From positions 1-37,519 of the forward strand of contig DATNPH010000231.1 in the NCBI GenBank assembly GCA_036703315.1: a DNA stretch of 37,519 nt, given 5' to 3'. The stretch is from DATNPH01 sp036703315 (GTDB taxonomy: Bacteria; Cyanobacteriota; Cyanobacteriia; Cyanobacteriales; Coleofasciculaceae). A model generated the notes under the pieces. It saw nothing but the letters and a program-made list of their open reading frames with translations. It was not told where the DNA came from and did no database searches. The position numbers were made by a program, and so were the translations under genes. Positions 25,804-32,984 of the stretch are shown here, piece by piece (positions within the stretch are counted from its first letter, which is position 1; each line of letters opens with the position of its first letter).

Positions 25804-26826
25804 CTATCGTTTTTCATAAGGCTGCCCATCTGCTGCGGGTGGAGTAGCCTTACCACCGAAACCAGCGAGGATAATCACAGTGAGTATATAGGGAATCGCT
25901 TGGTAGACCTGTGGAGGTATGTGCGCTAACCATGAACCTGCACCTGCCGCAGAAGACGCACTAGCTGTACGGATCTGAATCGCTGTGCCAATCCCGAAAA
26001 GCAACGACGCCCCAAACGCACCAAAGGGAGTCCAACGACCAAAAATCATTGCGGCTAGGGCAATGAACCCACGCCCAGCACTCATCCGCAACGTGAACGT
26101 CCCTACTTGCTCCAGCGTCAACCATACTCCAGCCAATCCAGCAATCATCCCACCGATAATCGTGTTAATGTACCGCACCTGATAAACATTAATGCCTACA
26201 GTGTCAGCAGCGCGAGGGTGTTCGCCTACAGCACGGGTACGTAAGCCCCAAGGTGTGTAGAACAACACATAATGGATGACGAAGGTGAGAATCAGCATCG
26301 TGTACACGATTGGCTGATGAGTAAACAAGAGTTCACCAAGAACAGGAATCTTGCTAAAGAACGGAATCGGCAGAACTGGAAATGTCCCTGGAGAAGTAGG
26401 CGCATCCCCTGCTGCTGTCATCCAACGTTGAAACACCCAGCCAGTCACACCCCACGCCATAATATTGATAACTGTACCGCTGATGATTTGGTCAGCTTTA
26501 AAGCGAATTGAGACAACAGCATGTAGCCAACCCAACAGTGCGCCTGTCCCAAGTCCAGCAATTAATCCTAGAATCAAGCTAATAATTGCGGCAGCAAATG
26601 CCTCTGGACTACCGATCAGGGGATTGCCAAATGCTGCCCGCAGCGGCACGTTAATATACATCGCAACCAACTGAGACATCATGGCGCTGGTCAGCATCAT
26701 CCCTTCGATCGCAATGTTTACGATGCCAGCTCGTTCTGACATAATGCCTGCGTATGCACCCAATGCGATCGGCGTAGCCGTAATCAAAGCTAGTCGTAAA
26801 AGCCCGGTAATTGCATCAAGAGCCAT
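25804..26826 (-). CDS. ABC transporter permease, nucleoside/simple-sugar type (NupQ/YufQ-like)
   Basis: A protein of 340 residues with about nine membrane helices, of the BPD_transp_2 branch that serves BMP/Med-type lipoprotein receptors. ERAGIVNIAIEGMML near the N-terminus, RAVGEHPRAADTVGINV with the coupling segment, and GRGFIALAAMIFGRWTPFGA are family signatures. The transporter should import nucleosides or related compounds with a second permease, an ATPase and a binding lipoprotein. None of these partners is in the window, although in bacteria the set is usually adjacent. The C-terminus (TPPAADGQPYEKR) is a soluble tail. Nucleoside uptake would fit the deoxynucleotide cassette in this window, but the genes are 15 kb apart and the link is speculative. 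Confidence 0.9.
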   Translation of the reverse strand: MALDAITGLLRLALITATPIALGAYAGIMSERAGIVNIAIEGMMLTSAMMSQLVAMYINVPLRAAFGNPLIGSPEAFAAAIISLILGLIAGLGTGALLGWLHAVVSIRFKADQIISGTVINIMAWGVTGWVFQRWMTAAGDAPTSPGTFPVLPIPFFSKIPVLGELLFTHQPIVYTMLILTFVIHYVLFYTPWGLRTRAVGEHPRAADTVGINVYQVRYINTIIGGMIAGLAGVWLTLEQVGTFTLRMSAGRGFIALAAMIFGRWTPFGAFGASLLFGIGTAIQIRTASASSAAGAGSWLAHIPPQVYQAIPYILTVIILAGFGGKATPPAADGQPYEKR

Positions 26827-27012
26827 GTTTTGTTCACTAGTTAGGGGTTAGTACAGCAAGGCAACAGTCTTCCGACACTTTACAATCCATACTCCAAAAT
26901 CATTAAAGTTGGTTCAAATTCCAAAAATATTAGTATAAAAAATCAACTGTTAATAATTACCTGGCTATACCAACTAAAGCTAATCATGGCTAATCTTTAA
27001 ATCTAATTAGGC

Positions 27013-27399
27013 TTACCTCTGAGGCGGACAGGAAAGACTATTAATAACAACTTCATCTTCACCAATGTACCCAGTAACAAGCAGTGAATCAAAAATTGGG
27101 TTGTCAACGTGAATTATTTTCTTGAATAAGACTTCTTTTTCGTTTTCATCAGGTAAAACATATTCAACATCTAAACCTGAAAAGTTAGCATCAGTTTGTA
27201 AGTATCTTAATGCAGAAAAAAAGGAAGTTATAAACTTAATATTTGGATTACTGTCGTTATCTATATTTAACGCAATAAATTTATAAGTATAATTTGGGGA
27301 AGTATCGTTATTGATTTTGCTAACTTGGATTTTCAGATTATAGGGAAAATCAACTGTACCTTGATGAAAAGATATAGAAAATAAATCACCGGGTTGCAT
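27013..27399 (-). CDS. Hypothetical protein, 128 residues
   Basis: I do not recognise this protein. It is 128 residues, AT-rich in DNA, and begins with MQPGDLFSISFHQG, without signal peptide or membrane helix. The pattern of alternating hydrophobic residues (NYTYKFIALNID, DVEYVLPDENEK, SLLVTGYIGEDEVVIN) suggests a mostly beta protein. The two Pro-Pro/Cys residues at the very end are not a known motif. No good Shine-Dalgarno is present. It lies alone between the ABC permease (187 bases away) and a MITE-like element 68 bases upstream of its start. It might be spurious, but codon use and length make a real gene more likely. Confidence 0.55.
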   Translation of the reverse strand: MQPGDLFSISFHQGTVDFPYNLKIQVSKINNDTSPNYTYKFIALNIDNDSNPNIKFITSFFSALRYLQTDANFSGLDVEYVLPDENEKEVLFKKIIHVDNPIFDSLLVTGYIGEDEVVINSLSCPPQR

Positions 27400-27466
27400 G
27401 AGTTTGGCTAAACCAATATTTGGATCAATATTATTATAAAATTATCTCCAAGTGGATGGGAACAAC

Positions 27467-27596
27467 TAAGTAGATGGACATAAATAAACACAACCCCGTT
27501 GTCGGGTGGGTATTGCCCATGATTCTATGAAGGAAGAGGACTACACCATTGAGGTAGGTAATGCCCACCATACGTTCAATTTTGTCTACCTACTTA
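27467..27596. mobile_element. MITE-like element, copy A (130 bp)
   Basis: The ends TAAGTAGATGGACATAAA and the reverse complement of TTTTGTCTACCTACTTA form imperfect inverted repeats, with a TA at each edge as expected for IS630/mariner-type target duplication. The core holds GGGTGGGTATTGCCCA and GGTAATGCCCACC, which pair with each other. Copy B at 28601-28729 has the same order and orientation. Confidence 0.75.
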
Positions 27597-27664
27597 ATGA
27601 TCTAGGCAAGTGGATTTGACCATCGATAAGTAGGTTGAGCAAAACTTTATGCGATCGCTATTCG

Positions 27665-28579
27665 CTATTTCAAATTTCCCAAGTTTTCTTGAATGAGTAA
27701 AACAGACTTGACAGGTCGCTTTACCAGATTACCCTTCTCGCCAACTTTTCCGTAAAGAGTCTTGCCTCTGTAATAGAGACAAGAAGAGCTTCCCCCATCC
27801 AAATTCATCGCTTTTTCAACACCTTTAGCTTTCATGAACGCGGCTAGTGCTTGCAAGGACATCCCGGAACTGGTGGGAGCTTCTGACTTTTGAGCAACCA
27901 TGACCAAAAGAACGCTGCCATCACGGGTAATACCAACAGCACTGCGAGCATTAGGTTGGCTGATATTGAGCGGATCTCGTATAACTTCCCCATTTGAGAA
28001 ATCCAAAAAACCCTCTTGAAGCGAGGTAAGCTCTGGCAATAAGCGAGGCCCACCTCCCAACGCATCCACTAACCGACAATCAGTAGGAGTAGGCTCCTCG
28101 TGAAGGGTAATGTCATAACGGACAGTTTGACCACAAAAGTATCGCCGGAACTCTGTTCGGTTTAGGATTTTCGCCAAGTAAGGCACTAACTTGGGATTGT
28201 TCATCAGGCGATCGTTCTGAGTGGGGTCAGCTACCAGTTGCCCTTGCTGTACAACGATTGAAGTCGATTTTTGGTTTGCTGGATCGAAAAAGCCTCCGTT
28301 TATTGCCGCTACCGCTTGCTGCTTCTGGGCAAAGCTGTCCAAGGTACTTAACTGTTGAGATAAGGCAGGAGTAACCGAAAAACGACTCCCCACTGGAATC
28401 AACAATGTGTGAACTACGCTGCGCCCTAGTGTGTGGGAATCATATCGAATGTCTTTCTCCGGCGGAGGTAGAACGGCTGAAGGCGTTACTCTCAGCAGCT
28501 TTGAATCAGGATGAAAACTGCATGACAGCAGAACCCCAAAACCTGTGACAATCAAGCTCAGCAAAAAGATTTTTCTCAT
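27665..28579 (-). CDS. Phosphodiester glycosidase (NAGPA/DUF2233) family lipoprotein
   Basis: A protein of 304 residues from the ATG at 28579, preceded by AAGGGGAAA. The longer frame to 28654 begins inside a repeat element and should be disregarded. The N-terminus MRKIFLLSLIVTGFGVLLSC has a lipobox-like end at Cys20, so the protein is probably lipid-anchored outside the cytoplasmic membrane. The catalytic domain is that of N-acetylglucosamine-1-phosphodiester alpha-N-acetylglucosaminidase relatives: AINGGFFD (92-99), ARSAVGITRDG (211-221) and MNLDGGSSSC (258-267). Members cut sugar phosphodiesters in cell-wall or surface polymers. The gene is bracketed on both sides by copies of one 130-bp element in the same orientation, which suggests possible movement as a unit or repeated insertion at a hot spot. 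Confidence 0.87.
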   Translation of the reverse strand: MRKIFLLSLIVTGFGVLLSCSFHPDSKLLRVTPSAVLPPPEKDIRYDSHTLGRSVVHTLLIPVGSRFSVTPALSQQLSTLDSFAQKQQAVAAINGGFFDPANQKSTSIVVQQGQLVADPTQNDRLMNNPKLVPYLAKILNRTEFRRYFCGQTVRYDITLHEEPTPTDCRLVDALGGGPRLLPELTSLQEGFLDFSNGEVIRDPLNISQPNARSAVGITRDGSVLLVMVAQKSEAPTSSGMSLQALAAFMKAKGVEKAMNLDGGSSSCLYYRGKTLYGKVGEKGNLVKRPVKSVLLIQENLGNLK

Positions 28580-28600
28580 CCGGTTTCCCCTTATGCCGAG

Positions 28601-28729
28601 TAAGTGGATGGACATAAATAAACACAACCGGATTGTAGGGTGGGCATTGCCCATAATTCTCTTTGGAAGACGGCTACAGGATTGAGGTAGGCAATGCCCA
28701 CCTTACGTTTAATTTTGTCTATCTACTTA
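28601..28729. mobile_element. MITE-like element, copy B (129 bp)
   Basis: It begins TAAGTGGATGGACATAAATA and ends TTTGTCTATCTACTTA, as copy A does, with the same GGTGGGCATTGCCCA and GGCAATGCCCACC core. By eye, large blocks are identical with copy A. It ends about 250 bases before the CSLREA gene and begins 21 bases upstream of the glycosidase start, so it may carry or disrupt that promoter. Confidence 0.75.
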
Positions 28730-28983
28730 ATAGCAGTTCAAAAGCAATATTAACTTTTTTTAATTTGCATAAATTACTGGGATTTTTTATTGAGTAACAA
28801 ATAGACGCATAAAGGTCATTATTTTGACAAAACAAAGTCTTCTTAAATTTGTCACGAATGACCAGCTTGTAAAAGCAATTCAGGCAGTAGGTGCTTTAAC
28901 CTCTTGTTTGATGCTTAACGAATCGCGTTATCTAACCTTTAGCAACAATCGAGCATTCAAAAAAGTTTTGGAGAGTTCTATCG

Positions 28984-30300
28984 ATGACTAGGAAAAGTAT
29001 GTTTACGTTTCGTATCGGTGTAAGCCCACTGATCGTAGCTGTTTCTTCTATCGGGCTAATACTCGCTACAACGACGAGTAGTCTCGCCGCAAAGACTTTT
29101 ACCGTCAACAGCACATCGGACCACTCAGATACCAAACGAGGCGATGGGGTATGCCTAGCCAGCAATGGCAAGTGTACTCTGAGAGCAGCTATCCAAGAGA
29201 GCAACGCCTTATCTGGTCGTGATGTTATCAAGTTGCCTGCCGGGACCTACAAGCTAACAAATGCTGCTGGGAACCTGATTATTACTGATAGCCTTGCCAT
29301 TGATGGTGTGACGGCAAGTCAGGCAATTATTGACGGCAGCAGCAGCCCTCGGTTTCAAATAGGTCTTATTGTTGGTGGTGATAATATCAGCCCCATAGTA
29401 AACATATCAGGTATAACAGTCCGTAATTTCAAGGAAGGCGGCGGTATCTATGTCTACCAAAAAGCCTACCTATCGCTCAATAGAAGCACTATCACTGGAA
29501 ACAGCTCGTCGACTGGTGGTGGCATTGCTAGCAATGGCTCTGTAGACATAATTGACAGCATTATCAGTAACAATGGCAGGGATGGAGAAACTGCTCGTGG
29601 TGGTGGCATTGCTAGCTCTAGTGCAGGTACGCTCAAGTTAGTTAATAGTACAGTCAGCGGTAATGCTTCAACAGGAGGCGCTGGCATTAATAGTAGTGGA
29701 AAGCTGGAGATAACCAACAGCACCATCAGTGGCAACAAGGCTGGTCGAGGTGGAGGCGGTATTCAAAACACCGGAACGGCTTGGATCAGCTACAGTACCA
29801 TTACTGAAAATGTTGCTTATAGCAGGTCCGAGTTCAATAATACTGACGCATTTGGAGGCGGAATTAAAAACGTTGGCGGAACCGTGGATTTGGGAAATTC
29901 TATCCTGGCTCGCAACAGTGACAACCGTGACCTACGCTTTGATAACTTAGCATCTCCCGACTGTTCGGGAGACATTACTTCCTTTCGCGGGAACTTAGTG
30001 GGCATCAACAAAAACTGCACGATTATGGACAGTACCTGGGGTGACACTCGCTTCGATCAAGTAGGTACGGTGAATAGCCCAATTGATCCACGGCTTGCTG
30101 GGCTAGCCAACAATGGTGGTCGGACTCAGACCCATGCCCTGCTTTCCGGTAGCCCTGCCATTGACAAGGGCGACGGTATCACTAGTGCTACTTTCTTTGA
30201 TTGCCCCAAGACTGACCAACGCGGCACGTCTCGACCCCTTGATGGTAAAGGAAGTGGCAAGCCTATCTGTGATGTCGGTGCCTATGAGTTTAAACGGTAG
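28984..30300 (+). CDS. Secreted CSLREA / choice-of-anchor Q beta-helix protein
   Basis: A protein of 438 residues with a signal peptide of about 36 residues (hydrophobic ILATTTSSLAA before the mature start KTFTVNST). The CSLREA-type N-terminal motif is visible as GDGVC...GKCTLRAAIQESNA, residues of about 53-79. Parallel beta-helix repeats of the form ITGNSSSTGGGIA, VSGNASTGGAGI and ISGNKAGRGGGGI follow. The C-terminus is choice-of-anchor Q type: RLAGLANNGGRTQTHALLSGSPAIDKG, then QRGTSRPLDG and CDVGAYE. Such proteins are exported and sit on the cell surface or in the sheath; binding or lyase activity is possible, but no catalytic residues are evident. GGAGAG at 28970-28975 fits the start. It is separated from both neighbours by long spacers and is probably transcribed alone. 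Confidence 0.88.
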   Translation: MTRKSMFTFRIGVSPLIVAVSSIGLILATTTSSLAAKTFTVNSTSDHSDTKRGDGVCLASNGKCTLRAAIQESNALSGRDVIKLPAGTYKLTNAAGNLIITDSLAIDGVTASQAIIDGSSSPRFQIGLIVGGDNISPIVNISGITVRNFKEGGGIYVYQKAYLSLNRSTITGNSSSTGGGIASNGSVDIIDSIISNNGRDGETARGGGIASSSAGTLKLVNSTVSGNASTGGAGINSSGKLEITNSTISGNKAGRGGGGIQNTGTAWISYSTITENVAYSRSEFNNTDAFGGGIKNVGGTVDLGNSILARNSDNRDLRFDNLASPDCSGDITSFRGNLVGINKNCTIMDSTWGDTRFDQVGTVNSPIDPRLAGLANNGGRTQTHALLSGSPAIDKGDGITSATFFDCPKTDQRGTSRPLDGKGSGKPICDVGAYEFKR

Positions 30301-30687
30301 TACACATACCGCTACCTAATACCAAGCGATTCAGAAGCGCTCACGTTCGTGAAGGAGCAAAGACATAAAATTAACGGGAGAGCCTCGTCAACTAGGCTCT
30401 TCCCTGATATTTAAGACCGTCGCAATTCGGCAGGCGATCGACATTTGGTAAGTGTGCCGCTAGGACGAGAATCTGAAACTGTGCAGAGTTGATGAATATC
30501 CAACTCCACGAGTCATCAGTGACATTACAGGAGTCATGGGTTTGGCAATATCCGTGCGATTGTAATTGGAGAGCGAATCCAAAGTCTTAGCTGCCCTTGC
30601 CGAAGAACGATTGATGTAGATTTTTAAAGGCAAGAGCAACTGTCCACGAGGCAAGCTTGTTCTGCCGTTGAAAAATTTCTATTAACC
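30301..30687. other. Gene-free spacer after the beta-helix gene
   Basis: These 387 bases hold the hairpin at 30376-30404 and otherwise no convincing gene. A minus-strand frame (30460-30654, 64 codons) has no Shine-Dalgarno and no recognisable motif, so I leave it unannotated. The promoter of the large membrane protein at 30688 should lie in the last 100 bases. Confidence 0.5.
30376..30404 (+). terminator. Probable terminator hairpin after the CSLREA gene
   Basis: GGGAGAGCCT (30376-30385) pairs with AGGCTCTTCCC (30394-30404) apart from one bulged T, loop cgtcaact. The following bases (tgatattt) are AT-rich but not a clean T-run. It lies 76 bases after the stop codon. Confidence 0.5.
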
Positions 30688-32859
30688 ATGTCTATGCTTC
30701 AAGGACGTCAGAGACTGTATATCAATAGTTTTCTATTTGTTTTTTTAGTATTAGTCGTAATTACTATCACTTCTATCTATCTCTATAAGGAACGCACATT
30801 TCATTATTGGGACTATACCAACTATCAAAATTTGACTATAGATAAAGCCATCGAGTTTGGTAAGTCGCGCAAGTGGGCGTTGTATATGACATGGAAATCG
30901 ACAGGTAATGATTATAGTGATATTCCTACGTTGTTACTTATCCCATTCCTACTAATATTTGGTGATTCCCGTCTAATTTATATACTTGGCACCGCGTTGG
31001 TATACCTGCTGCCTTTTGCCTTAGTAATGGGAGCTATAGCAACAAAACTCATCCCATCTTATCCACGTACTGTTTACTGGTCTACAGCCTTTCTCACTTT
31101 GCTAATACCTGTAGCTTGGACACCAACCCTACGTGGTTACCCTGATGTAGGTGCTGCCTTACTAATTGCAATAGCAATAGTGGTTTACCTACAAGATTTG
31201 CAACTAAAGCAGCCATGGCGAATTGCACTAATTGGATTTTTAATCACGTTAGCTGCATTATTTCGCCGTCATTTCGTCTACGATGGCATCGCCTTTTTTG
31301 GCGCGATCGCGCTGCATACTCTAATAACCTATGTCATCCAAGTGCGGCAACACTCCCGTGAAGCAAAGCGTAACTTATTTAAGACTAGTGTTCGGATTAC
31401 TTTGACAGTAGCGGCAAGCTTGATTACATTGGCTGTATTAGGATTGCCTTTCCTGAAAACTGTACTTACCACTAACTACAGTCAGCTGTACTCTTCGTAT
31501 GAAGTAACCCCTACAGCCAATCTTTGGTATTACAGCTCTTGTTATGGTTGGATTGCCTGTATATTGGCTGGGTTAGGCTTTATTGCTGGAATTCGAACTC
31601 GTCTGTTAGTGCGTCCTGTTGCTGTCTTCATTGTGTTATTTAGCAGCCTTTCACTGATACAGTGGTGCCTTAAAGTCAAACAATTGGGTGTTCATTACAC
31701 GCTTCATTTCACTCCATTAATTGTGCTGGGTATTACGGCATTCGGCTGGACAGCTTGGAACATTCTTAGAGGTAAAACACGGATTTTAGTGCTAATTGTA
31801 AGCGGTGTTTATCTCATCTTAAATGCTGCCATTGGACTGGGAGCTATAGACATAGCCAGCAGTACTCCATCTCACCTATCGAAGTCAGATACAATCCAGG
31901 TTTCAGATACAGTAGCTACCAAGCTTCGTAGACTTTTTTCAGCTAACTACTCACCTTTAATACGTACAGACTATGATGAGGTTGCCCGACTTATTACATA
32001 CCTTCATTATTTGGCACCTACCAACAAAAAAAATTCAATATATATTGCAGCGTCTTCAGCTATTTTAAATCAATCCATTGTTGCTAATGGTGAGAAAACA
32101 CTATACAAACAGGATGAAAGATTAGAAGTTTTTAAATCTCCAGACATCGATTCGCGTGATTACTACCCGTTAGATGGTTTGTTACAGGCACAGTATGTAA
32201 TTATTGCTACTCCTTTTCAATATCATCTGCGACGACCTGAAGAGCAAAAAGTTGTTAAAGTAGTTATCGATGCTTTTAAGGAAAATTGGGATATTGCCAA
32301 AGATTTTACTCGCCTACCTGTAGAGTTTACTCTTAATAATGGCGTTATTGTCAACGTTTACAAACGTGTACGTTCAACGTCTCTAGAAACTGCTTTGCAA
32401 ACGCTCAGAGCCATGCACAGTTACCTTGGTAAACGTCCTGAGGGACAACATGATTGGCTTAGCATCAGTGAATCTCCTGGTCATATCATGCGGTATTTGG
32501 TCAAGAAGTTTCAAAAGATCGGCGTCCTATCAACCAAAGATAATGGAGTAGATACAACATCCTTTCTTTACATAGGAAAGCTATCAAAACAAGTCAAAGT
32601 TACTGGAAACCTGAAGTACAGCAATAACCAATGTACTGGTTCATCACTAAGCCTCAGTAGTATTAATACCTTAGGTCAGGTTATTAACACTGTAAAACTT
32701 GACCACCGCCCTTCTGATGCAAGCGACTTTACGCTGCCGCTTCAGACACGAGATGCTGCCTATTTACTTTTCAACATATCTGTCAATGATCACAAAAATG
32801 AGGCGATTAATCGCTGTTTGATGAAAATAGAACCACTGTCCGTTGAAGCCTTCAACTAG
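30688..32859 (+). CDS. Polytopic GT-C-type membrane protein, putative glycosyltransferase
   Basis: A protein of 723 residues. The first half has about ten to twelve membrane helices, the first at about 13-33. Asp42 in HYWDYTNYQ stands in the first outer loop at the place of the catalytic acid in GT-C glycosyltransferases, and TLRGYPDVGAAL and FRRHFVYDG further recall the GT39-like group. From about residue 385 a large soluble domain follows (SSTPSHLSKSD onward), which should face outward. I cannot assign a narrower family. The likely job is transfer of a sugar from a lipid-linked donor to a surface polymer or protein. It is not in an operon: 387 bases lie before it and a convergent gene follows. 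The DNA is more AT-rich than that of the adjacent debranching gene. Confidence 0.72.
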   Translation: MSMLQGRQRLYINSFLFVFLVLVVITITSIYLYKERTFHYWDYTNYQNLTIDKAIEFGKSRKWALYMTWKSTGNDYSDIPTLLLIPFLLIFGDSRLIYILGTALVYLLPFALVMGAIATKLIPSYPRTVYWSTAFLTLLIPVAWTPTLRGYPDVGAALLIAIAIVVYLQDLQLKQPWRIALIGFLITLAALFRRHFVYDGIAFFGAIALHTLITYVIQVRQHSREAKRNLFKTSVRITLTVAASLITLAVLGLPFLKTVLTTNYSQLYSSYEVTPTANLWYYSSCYGWIACILAGLGFIAGIRTRLLVRPVAVFIVLFSSLSLIQWCLKVKQLGVHYTLHFTPLIVLGITAFGWTAWNILRGKTRILVLIVSGVYLILNAAIGLGAIDIASSTPSHLSKSDTIQVSDTVATKLRRLFSANYSPLIRTDYDEVARLITYLHYLAPTNKKNSIYIAASSAILNQSIVANGEKTLYKQDERLEVFKSPDIDSRDYYPLDGLLQAQYVIIATPFQYHLRRPEEQKVVKVVIDAFKENWDIAKDFTRLPVEFTLNNGVIVNVYKRVRSTSLETALQTLRAMHSYLGKRPEGQHDWLSISESPGHIMRYLVKKFQKIGVLSTKDNGVDTTSFLYIGKLSKQVKVTGNLKYSNNQCTGSSLSLSSINTLGQVINTVKLDHRPSDASDFTLPLQTRDAAYLLFNISVNDHKNEAINRCLMKIEPLSVEAFN

Positions 32860-32880
32860 AACTTGAAGGAGGGGATGGCG

Positions 32881-32984
32881 GAGCTGAGGGAGATGAGGGA
32901 GCTGGGGGAGCTGGGGGAGATAAATTCTGTATCTTCCCCAACTTCCCCAACTTCCCTATCTTCCTCACCTTCCCTATCTTTTAA
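32881..32984. repeat. Nine-base tandem repeats forming a long hairpin between convergent genes
   Basis: On the left are purine-rich units: GAGCTGAGG, GAGATGAGG, GAGCTGGGG and GAGCTGGGG (32881-32916). On the right are pyrimidine-rich units: ATCTTCCCC, AACTTCCCC, AACTTCCCT, ATCTTCCTC and ACCTTCCCT (32931-32975). The two blocks are roughly complementary, so the single strand can fold back. It can act as a terminator in both directions; its right edge overlaps the stop codon of the debranching gene. Confidence 0.7.

Noticed and set aside
26905..26930. GGTTCAAATTCC, which resembles a tRNA T-arm
   Set aside because: No acceptor stem, anticodon arm or D-arm can be folded around it.
27665..28654. 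Longer start for the phosphodiester glycosidase
   Set aside because: The added 25 residues are read from the repeat element; the ATG at 28579 has a Shine-Dalgarno and a signal sequence.
30460..30654. A 64-codon minus-strand frame between the beta-helix and GT-C genes
   Set aside because: There is no ribosome binding site, no motif and no signal of a protein family; it could be a relic but I cannot support it.
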